Made by a program: the position numbers and the translations under genes. From contig JAHUZY010000104.1 in assembly GCA_019264505.1 (NCBI GenBank), forward strand, positions 1 through 11,537: a DNA stretch of 11,537 nt, written 5' to 3'. The notes under the pieces are model-generated. The model had not been told where the DNA came from. It made no database searches and was given only the letters and a program-made list of their open reading frames with translations. Origin of the DNA: Phenylobacterium sp. (GTDB taxonomy: Bacteria > Pseudomonadota > Alphaproteobacteria > Caulobacterales > Caulobacteraceae). This document shows, in pieces, positions 9,011 through 11,537 of the stretch. Every line of letters begins with the position of its first letter. The first letter of the stretch is position 1.

Positions 9011-9379
9011 CTAATCGCCCTCGGTCCGACGCTTATTTCGCTCAGCCAGCACCTTCAAAAACTCCTCAGCGATGTCGCGGTCGGCGTCGCTGATCTGGGA
9101 GACGTGCCGATAAAGCGGGTCCGCAGCCGCCGCCTGCTCCGGTTCGGCGACCCGCCCCAACAGGTAATCAGTCGTCACGTTCAGATGGGTCGCCAGGCGA
9201 CGGAGATTATCGAACGAGGGCTTACGACCACCGGCCTCGAAATGGGCGATCGAGCTTGGTGGCAGGCCGGTCTTTTGCGCCAGCTCCCCTTGGCTCATTC
9301 CGCGGAAATCGCGGGCCGCCCGAAGTCGCTCACCGAAAATGTCCGGCGCCTTGGGGGGGTCTTCCGGATTCTCAGTCAT
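9011..9379 (-). CDS. XRE-family HTH transcriptional repressor
   Basis: From the ATG at 9379 the product has 122 residues. A helix-turn-helix domain covers about residues 15-75: FGERLRAARDFRGMSQGELA, then TGLPPSSIAHFEAGGRKPS and LRRLATHLNVTTDYLLG, typical of lambda-Cro/XRE repressors. A Glu/Arg-rich C-terminal helix (about 98-118) may dimerise or carry the protease site. An upstream ATG at 9445 would add 22 residues with no HTH similarity and would run across the divergent promoter, so I prefer 9379. No good ribosome binding site precedes it; a short or absent leader is possible. The gene is divergent from the ubiquitin-like operon with 131 bases between start codons, which fits repression of that operon and itself. 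Confidence 0.88.
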   Translation of the reverse strand: MTENPEDPPKAPDIFGERLRAARDFRGMSQGELAQKTGLPPSSIAHFEAGGRKPSFDNLRRLATHLNVTTDYLLGRVAEPEQAAAADPLYRHVSQISDADRDIAEEFLKVLAERNKRRTEGD

Positions 9380-9392
9380 GTCGAAGTCGACA
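9379..9392. promoter_or_regulatory. Candidate XRE operator, inverted repeat TGTCGA-AG-TCGACA
   Basis: A perfect 6-bp inverted repeat with a 2-base centre begins at the repressor's start codon. The sequence ATGTCGAA occurs here (9378-9385) and again at 9444-9451, the other side of the + strand promoter. The two would bracket the promoter at a distance of 66 bp. Confidence 0.45.
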
Positions 9393-9400
9393 AGTTCATA

Positions 9401-9429
9401 TTGACACTCCCGCCACATAGGCCCATAAT
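9401..9429 (+). promoter_or_regulatory. Sigma70-like promoter of the ubiquitin-like operon
   Basis: TTGACA at 9401-9406 matches the -35 consensus exactly. CATAAT at 9424-9429 is a one-mismatch -10 box, with an ideal 17-base spacer. Transcription would start near 9436, giving a leader of about 75 bases before the GTG at 9511. Such a strong promoter beside an XRE operator suggests tight repression in the resting state. Confidence 0.65.
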
Positions 9430-9497
9430 TCGCCATAGATCGCATGTCGAATCCGGCAACGGCAAGGGGCCAGCGTGGATTCGCCGATCTGACCTTG

Positions 9498-9506
9498 AAA
9501 GGAGGT
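9498..9506 (+). promoter_or_regulatory. Ribosome binding site of the ubiquitin-E2 gene
   Basis: AAAGGAGGT is an extended match to the 16S 3' end. The GTG at 9511 follows four bases later, which fixes the start of this gene despite the non-ATG codon. Confidence 0.8.
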
Positions 9507-9510
9507 CGTC

Positions 9511-10428
9511 GTGACTGACGCGTTGCAAGAGGAATTCGAAGATATCGAGGCGTGCGCCCGGCAGGGCCGTCGTCCGCGCGATGACGGGCCCTACCGGGTT
9601 CTGATCGGCGACGAGCACCTCGACTACCACCCGTTCGTCATCGCCGACCCGGTTCCGACCGGGCGCCAATTGCTCGATCTGGCCAAGCTCAGGCCGGTCG
9701 AGGAATATGTGATCTTCGGCCTCTTGGCTGATGGCCTGCTCGAGGAGATCCGCCTCGAGGAAACTTTCGACCTGCGCACTCGTGGCGTTGAGAAGTTCCT
9801 GACCTTCAAGAGCGACCGCATCTTCCGGTTCATCCTTGACGGCCACGATTTCCAGTGGGCGGCGCAGTTCATCACCGGCAAGACCCTGATCAAGCTCGCC
9901 CAGGCCGATGAGGCCACCTACCGGGTCTGGCTCCAGGTGAAGGGCCAGGAAGACAAGCTTATCGGCGCCAATGAACTGGTCGACTTGTCGAAGCCCGGGG
10001 TTGAGCGCTTCTTCACCGGCGTGCCCAGCTCGACCGAAGGGTCGGGCGAAGGCTTCCTGCCCAGCAAGTGCCGAAATTACCTCGAAGATCGCGGCATCGC
10101 TTACGACGAGGTGGAGGAAGGGGCCCAGAAGGGCCTCGTCCTGCGGGCCTTTTCTCTGCCTGCGGGACGGTTCAGCGCCCAGACCGCTGACATTCTGATC
10201 CTGCTGCCGGCGGGGTACCCGGATAACCCGCCCGACATGTTCTATGCGATCCCCTGGCTGCAGCTCGCGGGGACGAACCGCTACCCGGTCAAGGCCGATC
10301 AGCCGGTGACCTTCAACCAGCAGCGCTGGCAGCGGTGGTCGCGGCATAACAATGAGTGGCGCCGCGGCGTGGACGGGATCTGGACCATGCTCAAGCGCGT
10401 GGAGACGGCGCTGGAGCTGGCTGCGTGA
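9511..10428 (+). CDS. Multi-ubiquitin-like domain protein fused to prokaryotic E2 domain (Ub-Ub-E2)
   Basis: The 305-residue product has three parts. Residues 27-98 and 103-170 are two related beta-grasp ubiquitin-like repeats; both end in a similar pattern, GVEKFLTF and GVERFFTG, as in the multiubiquitin family (Pfam Multi_ubiq). After a Ser/Gly linker (171-182), residues 183-305 form an E2/UBC-like domain of the Prok-E2_E type, recognised from LLPAGYPDNPPDMFY (231-245), WQRWSRHN (273-280) and GVDGIWTMLKRVETAL. Such domains are known from bacterial operons that also encode E1 and JAB proteins. The only cysteines are C15 and C187; none lies where classical E2 enzymes carry theirs, after the YP-PP segment. 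It is the first gene of the operon, behind a strong promoter, and overlaps the next by GTGA. Domain calls are from memory of family patterns. Confidence 0.85.
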   Translation: MTDALQEEFEDIEACARQGRRPRDDGPYRVLIGDEHLDYHPFVIADPVPTGRQLLDLAKLRPVEEYVIFGLLADGLLEEIRLEETFDLRTRGVEKFLTFKSDRIFRFILDGHDFQWAAQFITGKTLIKLAQADEATYRVWLQVKGQEDKLIGANELVDLSKPGVERFFTGVPSSTEGSGEGFLPSKCRNYLEDRGIAYDEVEEGAQKGLVLRAFSLPAGRFSAQTADILILLPAGYPDNPPDMFYAIPWLQLAGTNRYPVKADQPVTFNQQRWQRWSRHNNEWRRGVDGIWTMLKRVETALELAA

Positions 10429-11537
10429 GCCGCGCGGAAGTGGTCCTCCAGGATGCTCACCTGGAGGATCTCCGCCGCCTGGTCACGCGGCCGGACGGCG
10501 TGGAGGGCGCCGCCTACCTACTGAGCGGTGAAGCCAGGATCGCGGCTGATCCCTGGGATCGGCAGGCGCGCCGCCGGCTGCTCTCGCACTCCGTGGTCCC
10601 TATCCCTGCCACGGACCTGATTTCGAGCGGACCTACGCACGTCACCTGGTCGACGGTTTCCTATGTACGGCTGCTCCGGCAGGCGGACGAGGCAGGCTTG
10701 GTCGTTGGCGTCGTCCACATCCATCCCCGCGGCCCGGCCACCTTCTCCGAGCAAGACGACCGCAACGAGGCCGAGCTGGCCAGAATGGCGCGCAACCGCA
10801 ACGGCGAGGGCGCTGGCCTGCTCAGCCTGCTCTTGACGGGCGACGGCGCTCTGCGGGCGCGCCTCTGGCTGGGGCCGACGAAGCTGATCCCTTGTGACAC
10901 GGTGACAGTCGTCGGCCGGCGGCTGGTGATCCACGACCAACGCCCGGCGTCGACGGATATGGACGATGTGCTCGCCCGTCAGATCCTGGCGTTCGGCCCG
11001 GAAGTGACCGCCCGCCTGCGGCGGCTCAAGGTCGTCATCGTAGGCTGCGGCGGAACCGGCAGCGCAACGGCGATGCTGCTTGCGCGGCTGGGTGTCGGTC
11101 AGATCGTCCTGATCGACGACGACATCGTCGAGGCCTCTAATCTGAACCGCCTTCACCTGGCCGGTCGCCAGCACGCCGACGGCATGCGGTCCAAAGCCGA
11201 GGTTCTAGCGGAAGAAATCGCGAAGCTTGGCCTCGGCGTCCGTGTGATCGCGTTGCGACGATGGGTTGGTCATGCCGACTGCCGCGACGCCTTGCGGGCG
11301 GCCGACGTGGTGTTTGGCTGCACCGACGACCACGACGGACGGATGCTGATCAACCGCCTGGCCTATTTCTATCTCGTCCCGGTGATCGACATGGGCCTGG
11401 TGATCCAGCCGAGGGAGGGCGGCGGCTTCAAGGACCTCTCCGGCCGCGTCACCGTGGTGACGCCCGGCGCGCCCTGTTTGCTCTGCCGCGGTGTCGTCGA
11501 CCCTGTCACCGCCCGGGACGAGGATCTCCGGCGGCAG
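10425..11537 (+). CDS. JAMM/JAB isopeptidase fused to ThiF/E1-like adenylyltransferase, 3' truncated by window
   Basis: The frame is open from a GTG overlapping the previous stop (GTGA) to the last base, giving 371 residues. Residues 1-150 form a JAB domain: E27 (GVEGAA) and HIHPRGPATFSEQD, with H98, H100, S108 and D111 in exact JAMM spacing (HxH-x7-S-x2-D), a zinc metallo-isopeptidase site. Residues 195-371 form a ThiF/E1 domain: GCGGTGS (207-213) binds ATP, LIDDDIVEASNLNR (229-242) and K257 match the adenylation site, GCTDDHDG (298-305) the acidic loop, and C351-x2-C354 a likely zinc pair. The E1 catalytic cysteine, if any, lies beyond the window. The protein would both activate and remove the ubiquitin-like modifier encoded upstream. 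JAB-E1 fusions are known in bacterial ubiquitin-like and CBASS-related loci. Confidence 0.9.
   Translation, partial: MSRAEVVLQDAHLEDLRRLVTRPDGVEGAAYLLSGEARIAADPWDRQARRRLLSHSVVPIPATDLISSGPTHVTWSTVSYVRLLRQADEAGLVVGVVHIHPRGPATFSEQDDRNEAELARMARNRNGEGAGLLSLLLTGDGALRARLWLGPTKLIPCDTVTVVGRRLVIHDQRPASTDMDDVLARQILAFGPEVTARLRRLKVVIVGCGGTGSATAMLLARLGVGQIVLIDDDIVEASNLNRLHLAGRQHADGMRSKAEVLAEEIAKLGLGVRVIALRRWVGHADCRDALRAADVVFGCTDDHDGRMLINRLAYFYLVPVIDMGLVIQPREGGGFKDLSGRVTVVTPGAPCLLCRGVVDPVTARDEDLRRQ
10444..10468 (+). repeat. Perfect 9-bp inverted repeat inside the start of the JAB-E1 gene
   Basis: TCCTCCAGG and CCTGGAGGA are separated by a 7-base loop, ATGCTCA, starting 19 bases after the GTG start. In mRNA it would fold into a stable hairpin just inside the initiation region. 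No T-run follows, so it is not an intrinsic terminator. Confidence 0.55.

Noticed and set aside
9376..10347. 323-codon - strand open frame opposite the Ub-Ub-E2 gene
   Set aside because: It is antisense to a gene with clear domain patterns, a perfect ribosome binding site and a strong promoter; no motif is seen in the antisense product.
10518..11174. 218-codon - strand open frame opposite the JAB-E1 gene
   Set aside because: The + strand frame here is continuous from 10425 to the window end and carries exact JAMM and ThiF motifs, so the antisense frame is a shadow.

Overview
The window is GC-rich DNA with tightly packed genes, GTG starts, 4-8 bp gene overlaps and strong Shine-Dalgarno sequences. 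Gene content (CzcA-type RND pump, COG4299-like acyltransferase) and codon use suggest an alphaproteobacterium, possibly Caulobacterales. That placement is inference; no rRNA or marker gene is present.

Left part (1-4164, all + strand) looks like ordinary chromosome. It holds the C-terminal three quarters of a CzcA-family heavy-metal RND transporter, a 53-residue small ORF with a strong ribosome binding site, an integral-membrane heparan-alpha-glucosaminide N-acetyltransferase-like protein, and what looks like the C-terminal stump of an alpha/beta hydrolase. The stump may mark the edge of an inserted island.

Middle part (4277-7235, - strand) is a compact restriction-modification operon read right to left: a ribbon-helix-helix regulator, a C5 cytosine methyltransferase, a probable PD-(D/E)xK nuclease and a GIY-YIG nuclease, each overlapping the next by 4-8 bp. 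The start of the regulator carries three 8-bp palindromes with GGCGCC cores, spaced exactly 11 bp apart. A divergent acidic ORF of unknown function (7310-7774) appears to be cut short by an in-frame amber codon.

Right part (8106-11537) is the most unusual. A divergent XRE repressor and ImmA/IrrE metallopeptidase pair (- strand) faces a + strand operon that starts from a strong sigma70-like promoter. The first gene encodes two ubiquitin-like domains fused to an E2-like domain. The second overlaps it by GTGA and encodes a JAMM/JAB isopeptidase fused to a ThiF/E1-like adenylyltransferase, cut by the window end. A ubiquitin-like modifier, E2, E1 and deconjugase are thus packed into two polypeptides beside a protease-type genetic switch and a restriction-modification locus, which fits a defence island. 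The E2 domain shows no cysteine at the usual catalytic position, and the modifier has no free C-terminus, so the chemistry is an open question.
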